A stretch of DNA of 64,000 nt from JASBTN01 sp965228805. GTDB taxonomy: Bacteria > Pseudomonadota > Alphaproteobacteria > Rhodobacterales > Rhodobacteraceae. The stretch covers positions 1 through 64,000 of the forward strand of contig NZ_CBDDIE010000003.1 in NCBI RefSeq assembly GCF_965228805.1. Direction: 5' to 3'. The notes beneath the pieces were generated by a model that was not told where the DNA came from, ran no database searches, and was given only the letters and a program-made list of their open reading frames with translations. The position numbers were made by a program, and so were the translations under genes. Shown one piece after another: positions 1 to 8,527 of this stretch. Each line of letters opens with the position of its first letter. Position 1 is the first letter of the stretch.

Positions 1-353
1 ACGCGGTTGTCGTGATGATGACCCAATACGCAAGTCAGCTCGAGAAAACTCGCACCGGCAAGACGATTGTCGAGGCTGTGCCCACGCAGCTCCTGCTTCC
101 CAACATCCGTGCCTCGGCGGGCGACTACACCATGTTGGGGCTCACTGACAAAGAGCTGAGCGTCTTGCTCGGCACCGGCAGCAATTCCCGCCTGGCGCTG
201 GTGCGTGATGATCAAGGCTCGGTCGTGATCGATGCCGATCTGAGCGCCCTTGGCCCATACCTCACGATCCTTGGCGGTATGGAAAAAGGCGAGGCGCTGG
301 TCGGCGCGGATTACCGCCAAAACCCCGATTTTTGGAGACATATTGATGCGTAG
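1..353 (+). CDS. virB4: VirB4-type T4SS ATPase, C-terminal end (partial)
   Basis: Only the last ~117 codons are present; the frame is open from base 3, so the gene begins upstream of the window. VirB4 ATPases energise pilus assembly and substrate transfer at the inner membrane. The segment has the usual C-terminal style of the family: a loop with TKTGKT-like residues (KTRTGKTIVEA), a conserved stretch around LLLPNIRAS, a helix with LTDKELSVL, then GSNSRLALV, and an end rich in ADLS. The assignment is strengthened by the vir genes that follow on the same strand. Its last 8 bases overlap the start of the next gene, typical of translational coupling in this operon. The Walker motifs lie outside the window. 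Confidence 0.85.
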   Translation, partial: AVVVMMTQYASQLEKTRTGKTIVEAVPTQLLLPNIRASAGDYTMLGLTDKELSVLLGTGSNSRLALVRDDQGSVVIDADLSALGPYLTILGGMEKGEALVGADYRQNPDFWRHIDA

Positions 354-504
354 CCTTTGTGTGCTGACCCTCACCCTTTTGACCCTGACAGCCTGCGCGG
401 AATACCGGCCATCAGAGGCCGACTGCTTCAAGTCCTTTGCCGAGGTCAGCCGCAGCAACTGCAATTTTGAGCTGCTCGGGCCGATTGGTGGCCTCGGTGA
501 GTAA
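346..504 (+). CDS. small VirB7-like outer-membrane lipoprotein
   Basis: A 52-residue protein with a lipoprotein signal peptide: a short positive start (MRS), a hydrophobic run, and a lipobox LTAC ending at Cys17. Two further cysteines sit in the short mature part. In type IV secretion systems VirB7 is a tiny lipoprotein that anchors the VirB9-VirB10 core in the outer membrane, and size, lipobox and position in the operon fit that job. The ATG at 346 is preceded by GGAG about 10 bases upstream and overlaps the end of virB4 by 8 bases; the end overlaps the following gene by 8 bases. Sequence similarity within VirB7 proteins is weak, so the identification is by context. Confidence 0.6.
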   Translation: MRSLCVLTLTLLTLTACAEYRPSEADCFKSFAEVSRSNCNFELLGPIGGLGE

Positions 505-1645
505 GTACCGCCTGCATATCCTTGCGGGTTTGGTGTGGCTCAACGCGCCAATGGCCTTTGCCCAAGGTGTGCCCACCTTTGATGCAGGCATGTTCTTTCA
601 GCGCGAGCGCGTGTTGCAGCAGGGCGAACAAGATCTGGCACTGCAGCGGGATCGTTTGACCAAAGAAGAAGTGCTTGAAGCGCTCGAGCAGGAACAACTC
701 CAGGCGCTGGAAGACATCCTTGATGCTACGACGTTGGCCAGCGGGAACTCAGGCGCACTGGTCGCAAGCCTAGAAGCTGGTTCAACACCTGAAAGCGCCG
801 CAGGCACGCTCTATGGTTCGGTCGATCCGAACCCCGGCGCAGCCCAGATGTTCGGCGATGCCTCCGGTTCGATTGAACAGCTGATCATTCGTGCCGCCCA
901 AGAAACGCACCACATGTCCGGCGTGCGCGCTGCCGGTCTTTCGCCCAAGCAATGGCGCTGTCTTTTGCAGGCGCTGATCTGGCAAGAAAGCCGCTTCACC
1001 ATCGGCGCGCGCTCGCCTGTTGGTGCATTCGGCCTGACCCAGATCATGCCCGGTACGGCGCAGGATCTCGGGATTTATCCCGCCTATTATGAAAATCCCT
1101 ATATCCAGGTCACGGGCGGCGCGCGCTATCTGGCGCAGATGCTGGCCATGTTTGACGGCAACATCATCCATGGGCTCGCGGCTTACAATGCAGGTCCGGG
1201 TAATGTGCAGCGCTACAGCGGCGTGCCGCCATTTGCCGAAACCCAACACTACGTTCAGGTGATCCCCGAGCGCTACAATCTCTACCTTGCACGCGTCGGC
1301 GGTGTTGATGCACTCGGGACGATTGATCCGGTTCTGCTCGCCAACTCCACGATGAGCCTGACCTCTTTCGGCGCAGGGGTCTACGGCGATTACTCCTTGG
1401 TGTCGGTGCAAGCGGCCGCGCTCCGGGTGCAGGACATCATCACCCGCATTGGTGAGACAGATGACATTCACGCGGCCATGTCGCTCAACACCTATGCGCG
1501 GGCTGAACTCGCTCGCCTGATCGCGATCCGCACGCGCCTCAAGGCCGCCCATACCCGCCCGCTTAGCGCGGCAGAGCTGGCCATGGCGGCCGCGCTGGCC
1601 CGTGAGCAAGACTTCATGCAATTCGATCTGGAGGTCCTCCGATGA
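497..1645 (+). CDS. virB1: VirB1-like lytic transglycosylase
   Basis: A 382-residue exported protein that would open the peptidoglycan for the T4SS channel. The GTG at 497 is chosen because it gives a clean signal peptide (cleavage after MAFAQ, about residue 23). Residues 40-80 are charged and probably coiled coil. An SLT domain follows at about 150-255: IWQESRF with the likely catalytic Glu164, GAFGLTQIMPGTA, and AAYNAGPGNV near 228-237. The mature N terminus starts QGVPTFDAG, almost the same as that of the next gene product (QGVPTVDT), which suggests a VirB5-like leader fused to or copied onto the enzyme. The gene is coupled to its neighbours, overlapping the gene before by 8 bases and the one after by 4 (ATGA). 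Confidence 0.85.
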   Translation: MSKYRLHILAGLVWLNAPMAFAQGVPTFDAGMFFQRERVLQQGEQDLALQRDRLTKEEVLEALEQEQLQALEDILDATTLASGNSGALVASLEAGSTPESAAGTLYGSVDPNPGAAQMFGDASGSIEQLIIRAAQETHHMSGVRAAGLSPKQWRCLLQALIWQESRFTIGARSPVGAFGLTQIMPGTAQDLGIYPAYYENPYIQVTGGARYLAQMLAMFDGNIIHGLAAYNAGPGNVQRYSGVPPFAETQHYVQVIPERYNLYLARVGGVDALGTIDPVLLANSTMSLTSFGAGVYGDYSLVSVQAAALRVQDIITRIGETDDIHAAMSLNTYARAELARLIAIRTRLKAAHTRPLSAAELAMAAALAREQDFMQFDLEVLR

Positions 1646-2421
1646 TCCGCTTTCTTTCAACCATTGCCACCTGCGCGTTGCTAGTTGCGTCTCCCGTATC
1701 TGCCCAAGGCGTTCCCACAGTCGACACCCGCAATCTCGCGCAGGAAATTCGCCAGCTGCAGCAAATGCTGGAGGATTTCGGCATCCAAACCGACCAGCTC
1801 GACACGCTTCTCGAACAACGTGACCTGGTGCAGCAGCAACTCGACACGCTCAACGAGACCTACGCAGCCCTGACCGGTGCGTCGGACATCATCGAAATGG
1901 CCATGGGCGGTGACCTCGATGGGCTTTTGGACCAAGAATTTGGCGATCTCCTCAGCACCATCCGTCAAATCCAAAGCGGCGATTTCAGCGGCCTGATCGG
2001 CAACGCCGCACCCCAGATGGAAGGCCGCATGACGCAAGCCCTGGAAGATGCTGGCTTTGATCAAGATACCCTCTCCGACATGGCCAGCAGCGGCAATCCG
2101 GGGGCGGAACGCATTGCTAGCCAGGCGGGCACCGGGGCGGTGATGTCGGCGGCCGCTGAGAACAGTTATGACGAGGCAGCGCAGTCCCTCGAACGGGTCG
2201 AGCAGCTGGTCTCACTGATCCCGGACATGGAAACGCTCAAGGAAGCAGTCGATCATAACACCCGCGTCACGGCGGAGCTGGCCATCGCCATGACGCGCAT
2301 GTGGGAGCTCGAAGCCATTCAAACGGTCGGCGCTGGCCAATCTGGCGTGGTGGATGCCGCCACGCTGGCCGAAGAGCGCCGCTACATGGACTTCACCCTG
2401 CCAGACCTGCGCGCGGACTGA
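1642..2421 (+). CDS. virB5: VirB5-family T4SS minor pilin/TrbJ-like protein
   Basis: A 259-residue periplasmic protein with a signal peptide cleaved after PVSAQ. The mature part begins with GVPTVDTRNLAQ and continues as a long, mostly helical chain rich in Gln, Asp and Leu (QEIRQLQQMLEDFG), as in VirB5/TrbJ proteins that sit at the pilus tip and help contact the recipient cell. A conserved ERRYMDFTLPDLR-type tail is seen at the C terminus. The start codon overlaps the stop of virB1 (ATGA), and virB8 follows after 4 bases. The family is divergent, so the call depends on topology, the N-terminal motif and gene order. Confidence 0.8.
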   Translation: MIRFLSTIATCALLVASPVSAQGVPTVDTRNLAQEIRQLQQMLEDFGIQTDQLDTLLEQRDLVQQQLDTLNETYAALTGASDIIEMAMGGDLDGLLDQEFGDLLSTIRQIQSGDFSGLIGNAAPQMEGRMTQALEDAGFDQDTLSDMASSGNPGAERIASQAGTGAVMSAAAENSYDEAAQSLERVEQLVSLIPDMETLKEAVDHNTRVTAELAIAMTRMWELEAIQTVGAGQSGVVDAATLAEERRYMDFTLPDLRAD

Positions 2422-2425
2422 CCCC

Positions 2426-3075
2426 ATGAACAGTGAGGCAGAAATCATCGAAGAAGAGCTCGTCTACGGCGCACGACGACGCGAGCTCATGTGGCAGAAA
2501 CTGGGGCTGACAGGCATGGCGTTTGGCATGGCAGGTTGTCTCGCCGCTGCTCTTGTCGCCCTGTTCGGCGTGGACCCGCCGCCCATGATCGTGCCCTTTG
2601 ATAGCGAAACCGGCATGGCCCTCCCCAATGCCATGGTTGAAGCGGTCTCACTCACGGAACGCCCCGCTATCATCGAGGCACAGGTCTACCGCTATGTCAT
2701 TGATCGAGAGACATACAATCAGCTCGACAATGACGTGCGGGTGCGGCGGGTCCTGGACCAGTCGGACGGTGCGGCAGCTGCAGGGCTGCGCGCATTATGG
2801 ACCAGCGGCCACGAAGCCTATCCGCCCGACAGCTACGGCACAGATGCGCGGCTCGATGTCGAGATTCTGTCGATCACCCATATCAGCGTCAATCGCGCCC
2901 AGGTGCGCCTTCGTAAGCGGCTCAATTCACCGCGCGGCGCGCAAAATGGGCTCTTCACCGCAACGCTGATGTTCGAGTTTCGGCGGAGAATAGCCGGTCG
3001 ATCGATGATGTCTGGCAGAACCCTTTCGGCTTCACTGTCACCGAATACGCGATCCGCTCGGATCGCTTGGAGTAA
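2426..3075 (+). pseudogene. virB8: VirB8 inner-membrane protein, frameshifted near the C terminus
   Basis: VirB8 is a bitopic inner-membrane scaffold with a periplasmic NTF2-like domain. The reading frame from ATG 2426 gives an N-terminal tail, one membrane segment (about residues 28-50) and a typical domain up to FEFR at 2981. It then runs on in the wrong frame and would end inside virB9 at 3109. The frame beginning at 2983 instead reads AENSRSIDDVWQNPFGF and TVTEYAIRSDRLE, which is the expected VirB8 ending, and stops at 3075 just before virB9. One base appears to be missing around 2981-2983. With it restored the protein would have 216 residues, the normal size. Either this copy is defective, which should block transfer, or the base call is wrong. 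Confidence 0.85.
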
Positions 3076-3078
3076 CCA

Positions 3079-3774
3079 ATGCGCTGCCTGTTCCTTATCC
3101 TCGCTTTAATCGTACCGCTTGCTGGCACCGCCTATGCGGAGACTCAGCCGCGCCAAGGCCCCTATGATGCCCGTGTCCGGCTCGCCACCTATCAGGATGG
3201 GCAGGTCTATCGCATCCGCACCAGCCTGACCCATGTGACCAGCATTGAATTCGGCCAAGGCGAGACCATCCGCTCGATCATTGCGGGCGACACCGAAGGG
3301 TTCCTTTTGGACGGCGTGCCCGGTGGCCAGGCTTTTGCGATCAAGCCGGTCACGCGCGGCGCGCATACCAACATCACCGTCTACACCAACCGGCGAAGCT
3401 ATTATTTCAACGTGACCGAGGCGAGTTCGCCGACGTTCTATGTCATTCGCTTTTCCTATCCCGAGCCCGCTCCCCAGCAATCGCGTTTGGCAGCAAGCCA
3501 ACCTGCAAATCACGCCTATGGCGTCAGCGCGCGATCCGAGATCACGCCGCGCGAAATCTGGGACGACGGCAACTTCACCTATTTCCGTTTTGCCGCAAAC
3601 GCGCCGCTACCTGCGATCTTTCGCTGGTCAAACGGCAATGAGCGCAGCGTTAATGCGCTCGCGCGGCCAGACGGCGTGATCCGCGTGTCAGGTGTCAGCA
3701 CTCGATGGGTTCTCAGGCTCGGCGAGGACGAGATCTGCGTCCAAGAGATGAGCGAGGCAAACCACGATGAGTGA
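3079..3774 (+). CDS. virB9: VirB9 outer-membrane core component
   Basis: A 231-residue periplasmic/outer-membrane protein with a signal peptide ending at TAYAE. It forms the outer core ring of the T4SS together with VirB7 and VirB10. The family pattern is visible: an N-terminal beta domain (RLATYQDGQVYRIRT, IRSIIAGDTEGFLL), the central THLIVYT-like strand as TNITVYTNRRSYYF, and the C-terminal domain with ITPREIWDDGNFTYFRF, the LPAIF strand, and VSTRWVLRLG. The start at 3079 lies 3 bases after the repaired virB8 stop. The end overlaps virB10 by 8 bases. Confidence 0.9.
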   Translation: MRCLFLILALIVPLAGTAYAETQPRQGPYDARVRLATYQDGQVYRIRTSLTHVTSIEFGQGETIRSIIAGDTEGFLLDGVPGGQAFAIKPVTRGAHTNITVYTNRRSYYFNVTEASSPTFYVIRFSYPEPAPQQSRLAASQPANHAYGVSARSEITPREIWDDGNFTYFRFAANAPLPAIFRWSNGNERSVNALARPDGVIRVSGVSTRWVLRLGEDEICVQEMSEANHDE

Positions 3775-5080
3775 AACAGCTGAGCTTAAGAAGCGCCTCG
3801 AAGCGCTTGAAGGCAAACCACAATACTCAAAGGCACGACCGTCAATTGTCGCTATTGCGTTGGGCATTGGGGCGATCGCGGCCCTTGGCGGTCTCTTGCT
3901 GTTGTTCTCTGGCAGCTCTGAACCCGACAGCCTGGAAACTGCCTCCCCGGATGAATTCCAAGCGGCGGGACCGGGCTTTGGTGCGCTCGAGCCCACGCCC
4001 GCACCGATTGACACAACGCCGCCGCCGGAGCCGGGACCAGACAGCGAGACGGAAGAGCTGCGCGCGCAAATGGACGCCATGCGGAGCGCGCTTGAAGCTC
4101 TGCGCAACGCACCTGCACCCGAGGCCCCGGCCGTCGACACAGAAGCGCTCGACAGCCTGAGCGCGGAGATCGATGACCTGCGCAGCGAGGCCGCCTCCAC
4201 CCAAGCCGCCTTGCGCGAAGAGTTGGAAGAACGCGCACGTCAGATACAGCGACTGCAGAACGATCTGGAGCTTGCGCGCCTCGAAACCCCGCGCACGCCC
4301 GCACCAACCGGCCCCACGGCCGAGGAGCTGCGTCTGCAAGAGCTCGAGCGGCGGCGGCAAGCCGAGCTTGAGGAACTGCAAGCGCGTATTGCCAGCCCAA
4401 TTATCGCCTTTGGCGGCACTGGAAGCGGCAACGATGATACCGCCACGCAACAGCGGCGGCTTGATGGCGACGCAGACTTTGTTCGCAACGGCGCTGAACC
4501 TGCTGAGGTGACGCAGGCCCAGTTGATCGTGAACCCGTCAAACACAGTTGTTCAGGGCACGATGATCCAGGCCGTGCTCGAGACCGCAATCGACAGCTCG
4601 CTCGCCGGTCAGGTCCGCGCGATGGTGTCTGAGGATGTCCACGCCTATGACGGCTCACGCGTCCTGATCCCGCGCGGCGCACGACTGATCGGGCGGTATC
4701 AATCCGGTCTCGACATTGCGCAGCAACGCGTGACGATCGCCTGGGACCGGATCATTTTACCCAGTAACCAGACCGTCGAAATCAGTTCGTTTGGTGGCGA
4801 CGAACTGGGGCGGTCCGGCACAACTGGTTTCGTCGAGAGCCGTTTTGGCACACGGTTTGGGTCTGCCGCCCTGATATCTCTGATCGGAGCCTTGCCTGCC
4901 GTCGCCGCGCAGAACACCGAAGACGAGATCACCTCTGATGTCTTGGAAGGCATTGGCGAAGACCTTCAGGACAGCGCGCAAAGCGTGATTGGCGAATATC
5001 TCTCCGTCTCGCCCGTGATCTATGTCGATCAAGGTGCCCGCGTCACCGTGATGGTCGACCGCGATCTGGAGATTTTTTGA
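3767..5080 (+). CDS. virB10: VirB10/TrbI core channel protein
   Basis: A 437-residue protein that spans both membranes and links VirB4/VirB11/VirD4 energy use to the outer core. The layout is a short cytoplasmic segment, one membrane helix at about residues 26-47 (IVAIALGIGAIAALGG), a proline-rich linker, a long Glu/Leu/Arg-rich coiled coil to about residue 220, and a C-terminal TrbI domain. The domain shows GTMIQAVLETAIDSSL, GSRVLIPRGARLIGRY and the hydrophobic antenna GSAALISLIGALPAVAAQ, and ends with VTVMVDRDLEIF. The ATG overlaps the virB9 end by 8 bases; virB11 starts 2 bases after the stop. Confidence 0.92.
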   Translation: MSETAELKKRLEALEGKPQYSKARPSIVAIALGIGAIAALGGLLLLFSGSSEPDSLETASPDEFQAAGPGFGALEPTPAPIDTTPPPEPGPDSETEELRAQMDAMRSALEALRNAPAPEAPAVDTEALDSLSAEIDDLRSEAASTQAALREELEERARQIQRLQNDLELARLETPRTPAPTGPTAEELRLQELERRRQAELEELQARIASPIIAFGGTGSGNDDTATQQRRLDGDADFVRNGAEPAEVTQAQLIVNPSNTVVQGTMIQAVLETAIDSSLAGQVRAMVSEDVHAYDGSRVLIPRGARLIGRYQSGLDIAQQRVTIAWDRIILPSNQTVEISSFGGDELGRSGTTGFVESRFGTRFGSAALISLIGALPAVAAQNTEDEITSDVLEGIGEDLQDSAQSVIGEYLSVSPVIYVDQGARVTVMVDRDLEIF

Positions 5081-5082
5081 CC

Positions 5083-6078
5083 ATGGCGGCCAGCTATCTG
5101 CAAAGCTCTATGGACAAGATCCCCGAGGCGCGCGATCCGAAGCTGATCGAGCTTTGTATCAATCCCGACGGCACCCTGTGGGCCGAGTTTCAGGGGGATC
5201 ACTTTATGCGGTCCGCCAATCGGCGGATCACGCAGAACGAGATCAAGGACCTTGGCAATCAGGTTGCTTCCGCCGCGAACACCACGCTCAGTCGAACGAA
5301 ACCTATCGTTTCGGTCAGCATCACCTATCGTGACCGCCCAATCCGAGCGCAAGTCATCCAGCCCCCCGCCGTTGACGGCGGTTACGCGATTTCCCTTCGG
5401 TTCTTTGCTGACCTGCCATTGGAGCAGATCAAGCTGTCCTATCTTTTCGGCAAAGAGCGCAGCAATGAAGGCGCGCGGCGCAAGCGCAATGCCGAGCTGC
5501 GCGATGTCGTGGCCACCGGCGACATCGACGCCGCGATCAAGTTCTGCGTGACCCACAAGCTCAACATGATCGTGTCCGGCGGGACCTCCACCGGCAAGAC
5601 CGTCACGGCGCGCAAAATCCTTTCCTTCGTGCCCGATGACGAGCGCATCATCACGATCGAAGAGGCCGCGGAGCTGCGTCCAACACAGCCCAATGTCGTC
5701 ACGCTGATGTCTGACCGCAATGAGCCCACGCGCAGTGCTGATGTCCTGCTGACCTCCACCCTGCGCATGCGGCCGGACCGGATTGTCTTAGGCGAAGTGC
5801 GCGGCAAAGAGGCCATGACCTTCCTCGAGGCGATCAATACCGGCCATGGTGGCTCTCTCACCACCTTGCACGCTGAAACGCCTCAGTTGGCGGTCCAGCG
5901 CCTCGCCATCGCCGCCCTCAAAACCGATGTGCCCATGACCTACCAGGATATGAACGACTACATCACCCGCTCGATCGATGTGATTGTTCAGGCCGGTCGC
6001 CATGAAGGCACGCGCGGCATTACCGAATTCTACCTGCCGATTGATCCGGCCCATTCGAAGGAAACAGCCCATGTTTGA
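5083..6078 (+). CDS. virB11: VirB11 secretion ATPase
   Basis: A 331-residue hexameric ATPase at the cytoplasmic face of the inner membrane that switches the apparatus between pilus building and DNA transfer. Visible motifs are Walker A GGTSTGKT (residues 166-173), the Asp box ERIITIEEAAEL, Walker B region RIVLGEVRGKEAMTFL, and the His box GHGGSLTTLHAE. The ATG at 5083 is preferred over the in-frame TTG at 5077, which overlaps the virB10 stop. Length and motif order are normal. The gene overlaps the next small gene by 8 bases. Confidence 0.92.
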   Translation: MAASYLQSSMDKIPEARDPKLIELCINPDGTLWAEFQGDHFMRSANRRITQNEIKDLGNQVASAANTTLSRTKPIVSVSITYRDRPIRAQVIQPPAVDGGYAISLRFFADLPLEQIKLSYLFGKERSNEGARRKRNAELRDVVATGDIDAAIKFCVTHKLNMIVSGGTSTGKTVTARKILSFVPDDERIITIEEAAELRPTQPNVVTLMSDRNEPTRSADVLLTSTLRMRPDRIVLGEVRGKEAMTFLEAINTGHGGSLTTLHAETPQLAVQRLAIAALKTDVPMTYQDMNDYITRSIDVIVQAGRHEGTRGITEFYLPIDPAHSKETAHV

Positions 6079-6247
6079 ATACAAGATTGAGCAGATTAAC
6101 ACCGCCAAAACTAAGCCGCCAAAGATCGAAGCGCAGCTGACCGCGCTCGGCCAAGAAGGCTGGGAACTGGTTTCAGTGGTGCCGGATTTCGACGGCGAAC
6201 ACATCCTGAAGGCCTTTTTGAAACGTCGCACTGGTGACAGTTCTTAA
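6071..6247 (+). CDS. DUF4177-like small protein inside the vir operon
   Basis: A 58-residue soluble protein, probably one small alpha/beta fold. It shows the DUF4177 pattern: MFEYKIEQINT strand, a helix with IEAQLTALGQEGWELVSV, and a final strand with AFLKRR. The function of DUF4177 is unknown. It is translated with virB11 (8-base overlap) and lies 20 bases before virB6, so it belongs to the transfer operon, although it is not a canonical T4SS component. It might be a chaperone or a regulator, but nothing in the sequence decides this. Confidence 0.7.
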   Translation: MFEYKIEQINTAKTKPPKIEAQLTALGQEGWELVSVVPDFDGEHILKAFLKRRTGDSS

Positions 6248-6267
6248 ACCCAAGCGAGGAAGATCCG

Positions 6268-7266
6268 ATGGGCGTCGTCACCTGGATGGTAGAGACCACC
6301 GATAGCTTTCTGGATGACGCAGCCCAAACCACATTTGGCAACGTCGCCGGTCAGCTGGGCGGTGTCATTGCCGTTGCCTCGACGCTCGCCGTGATCGGCG
6401 TCTTCCTCAACATGGTGTTTCAGTACAAATCCATGGATGGCCGGACTGCCTTCTGGTTTGTCCTCAAGCTGATGCTCATCTCTCTGTTTGCAATGAACTG
6501 GATCCAGTTCAACGCGGTCGCCAGCGCCCTCATCAACGGGCTCGACCAGCTCGCAGGCGGCATGGTGGCTGGGCTTGGCGGGGGCGGTGCAGGTGCATCC
6601 TATTTTGCCGAGGCCTTCGACGATCTCATCGAAGAATTTGGCGATTACCTGAACGCGGCCGGTGACAACATGCATTGGATGGCCGGAGCCCTGATTGGCG
6701 CGATTGGTGCGTTCCTCCTCGGCGTCATCGGCGCGCTCTGCGGTCTTGTCCTGATTTTCGCGAAGATCATGCTGGCATTCATGATCGGCATCGCCCCCAT
6801 CATGATCGCGCTTTCCCTGTTTGATGTCAGCAAGGACTATTTCCACCGCTGGCTGTCCAGCACGGTGTCCTACGCGCTCTACCCCCTCGTGATCGCAGGC
6901 GTGTTTTCCACCGTCGTCGGAATGTCGCGCTCTCTGATGTCCGAGCTCGGAGATCCTTCCGGCGCAAGCAACATCGGCGCGCTGGTGCCCTTCTTCATGA
7001 TGATGTTCCTCGCAGGCGGCATGATAATCGCTACCCCGCTGATCGTGCGTTCAATCTCCGGCAACTTCATGTTGGCCGGGCCGCCGAGCATTCCTGGACC
7101 GAGCGGGTTCGCCAAGGGCTTGATCGGCACTAAGGGATCGCGGGCTCGCGCGCGGTTTGGGACCAGGTCAAACGCCGAGATCGCGGGGTCGGGAATACGG
7201 CAGGCAGGCGGTGCGACTGTCTCGATGGTTCAGCGGGTGGCGGAACGGGCGAAGCGGCTGAAATAG
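6268..7266 (+). CDS. virB6: VirB6/TrbL polytopic membrane protein
   Basis: A 332-residue inner-membrane protein that forms part of the T4SS inner-membrane complex and contacts the DNA substrate. There are at least five hydrophobic segments: around GGVIAVASTLAVIGVFLNMVF, LKLMLISLFAMNW, ALIGAIGAFLLGVIGALCGLVLIF, a segment with IGIAPIMIALSLF, and LVPFFMMMFLAGGMIIA. A Gly-rich periplasmic loop (GGMVAGLGGGGAGAS) and a basic cytoplasmic tail (SRARARFGTRSN, RVAERAKRLK) fit the family. It is the last plus-strand gene of the vir operon; the next genes are on the minus strand and of clearly lower GC. Confidence 0.88.
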   Translation: MGVVTWMVETTDSFLDDAAQTTFGNVAGQLGGVIAVASTLAVIGVFLNMVFQYKSMDGRTAFWFVLKLMLISLFAMNWIQFNAVASALINGLDQLAGGMVAGLGGGGAGASYFAEAFDDLIEEFGDYLNAAGDNMHWMAGALIGAIGAFLLGVIGALCGLVLIFAKIMLAFMIGIAPIMIALSLFDVSKDYFHRWLSSTVSYALYPLVIAGVFSTVVGMSRSLMSELGDPSGASNIGALVPFFMMMFLAGGMIIATPLIVRSISGNFMLAGPPSIPGPSGFAKGLIGTKGSRARARFGTRSNAEIAGSGIRQAGGATVSMVQRVAERAKRLK

Positions 7267-7381
7267 GAATTTTCGGCCCTGAGCCGCTATTTATGGCTTC
7301 GTCTGTCGCTGCGGTCCAGCTACTGTAAAGTCAACTTTTCCGTTTGCTCCTGTTCCTTTGCCGGCTGCTGGACTTCCGCGG

Positions 7382-8068
7382 CTATGGTTGCCAGTGCTTA
7401 AATTCGATTGAGAAGAACCCTGGGCTGCCAGCATAATCATCTCCGGATTGGTCTATGTAACTTAGCCAGTACAAAGATGCTGGGTCGGCATTTACGAACG
7501 GGCTGTAGCCCACAATGTGCGTAGCTGGCCCAAACGCCCTATCCAATTCATTAGTAGTTGGCTGGCTAAGTAGTGAAAGCTCCCGCCTAATGCCAAGAAC
7601 CTGTTTCACGATACCCTTTTCGAACTTGGCATTAGACTTGCACTCAACGCCCAAAACCACGTCGCTATGCTGTGGCATGTCCCCATCATGAACACTTGGA
7701 TCAATCAGTACCAAGTCGATCTCGTGGTATCCACTTTTTCCAATCCACCCCCCAATCATTGATGCGCCTAGTGTTTGGACTTGGATATCAGTGTGAAGTT
7801 CTAACAACTTACCGTGCTTGGCCACTACGAAGTAAGATCTAGAACGATCGATGTTGCCTGGACTGGCTTTGAAATTCACCACGGTCCCGTTTGCAAGCCG
7901 AATGCTCACACCATAAGTGGATCGGAGCCATGCCAGCGTTCTAGCCAAACAATAAAGTTCATAGATCTTTCCGCCTTTTGACTTTACCAACGTCGCCTTC
8001 ATGCAAGCTTTATGTTTAGTGAAAAATGTAGAGATGGCCTTCTTGGCTTTGGCTTGATCCAACGTCAT
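7382..8068 (-). CDS. putative PD-(D/E)XK nuclease of a three-gene defence-like island
   Basis: A 228-residue protein with a restriction-nuclease-like pattern: a helix with Glu37 (KIYELYCLARTL), then HEIDLVLID with Asp118 at the end of a strand, then GVECKSN with Glu142 and Lys144 (ExK), and a following helix with IVKQVLGIRREL. This order (E, D, ExK, helix) is the core of the PD-(D/E)XK fold, so DNA or RNA cleavage is likely; the exact substrate is not visible. The gene starts in an ATGA overlap with the upstream gene and is the last of three minus-strand genes. Its GC content is well below that of the flanking transfer genes, which points to separate acquisition. I do not recognise a named family. 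Confidence 0.6.
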   Translation of the reverse strand: MTLDQAKAKKAISTFFTKHKACMKATLVKSKGGKIYELYCLARTLAWLRSTYGVSIRLANGTVVNFKASPGNIDRSRSYFVVAKHGKLLELHTDIQVQTLGASMIGGWIGKSGYHEIDLVLIDPSVHDGDMPQHSDVVLGVECKSNAKFEKGIVKQVLGIRRELSLLSQPTTNELDRAFGPATHIVGYSPFVNADPASLYWLSYIDQSGDDYAGSPGFFSIEFKHWQP

Positions 8069-8490
8069 TCAAAATCCTCGCCATCAGCACTGCCTGAGCT
8101 ATCGGCCTCCAATAACTGCCCGATCAAGTTCCTCAGGTCCTTCATAGCATAGGGGATACGTGGGTCACCTCGGAGCATTTCTTCATGATCACGCCCTTCA
8201 ACGTCGATGTCGTCCCTGTCATTAATCAAGATAGCACCGTCCAGTCCTTTGCTATCACTGTTCTCTCGGATCATATTCAACGCCAGATCTACCGTGTCAG
8301 ACGAATGGATTGCCATGTGCCGGTCCAAGGCTTCAAGCATCAGGATTGACAGTTTCCGAGCGCCAAATGATCGACGTGCTTCGTGGGTCTCTTCTTCATA
8401 GCCAGAGAGTTCTGCTATTGAATGAAGGCCAATTTCTCGCAGTTCTGCTTGAATGTGGCGAAGTATCTCCAACCAGTCTTCTTCGTCCAT
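8065..8490 (-). CDS. acidic protein of unknown function, middle gene of the defence-like island
   Basis: A 141-residue acidic, mainly helical, soluble protein beginning MDEEDWLEILRHIQAEL and ending in a Glu/Asp/Ser-rich tail (ADSSGSADGEDFE). No catalytic motif, signal peptide or membrane segment is seen. It overlaps the nuclease-like gene downstream by 4 bases (ATGA) and lies 37 bases behind the TrlF-like gene, so the three are very probably one transcript. A role as adaptor or regulator between the ATPase and the nuclease is possible but is only inference from position. Confidence 0.6.
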   Translation of the reverse strand: MDEEDWLEILRHIQAELREIGLHSIAELSGYEEETHEARRSFGARKLSILMLEALDRHMAIHSSDTVDLALNMIRENSDSKGLDGAILINDRDDIDVEGRDHEEMLRGDPRIPYAMKDLRNLIGQLLEADSSGSADGEDFE

Positions 8491-8527
8491 AAAATCACCA
8501 TTTCAGCCGTGTTCAATTCAGCATAAG

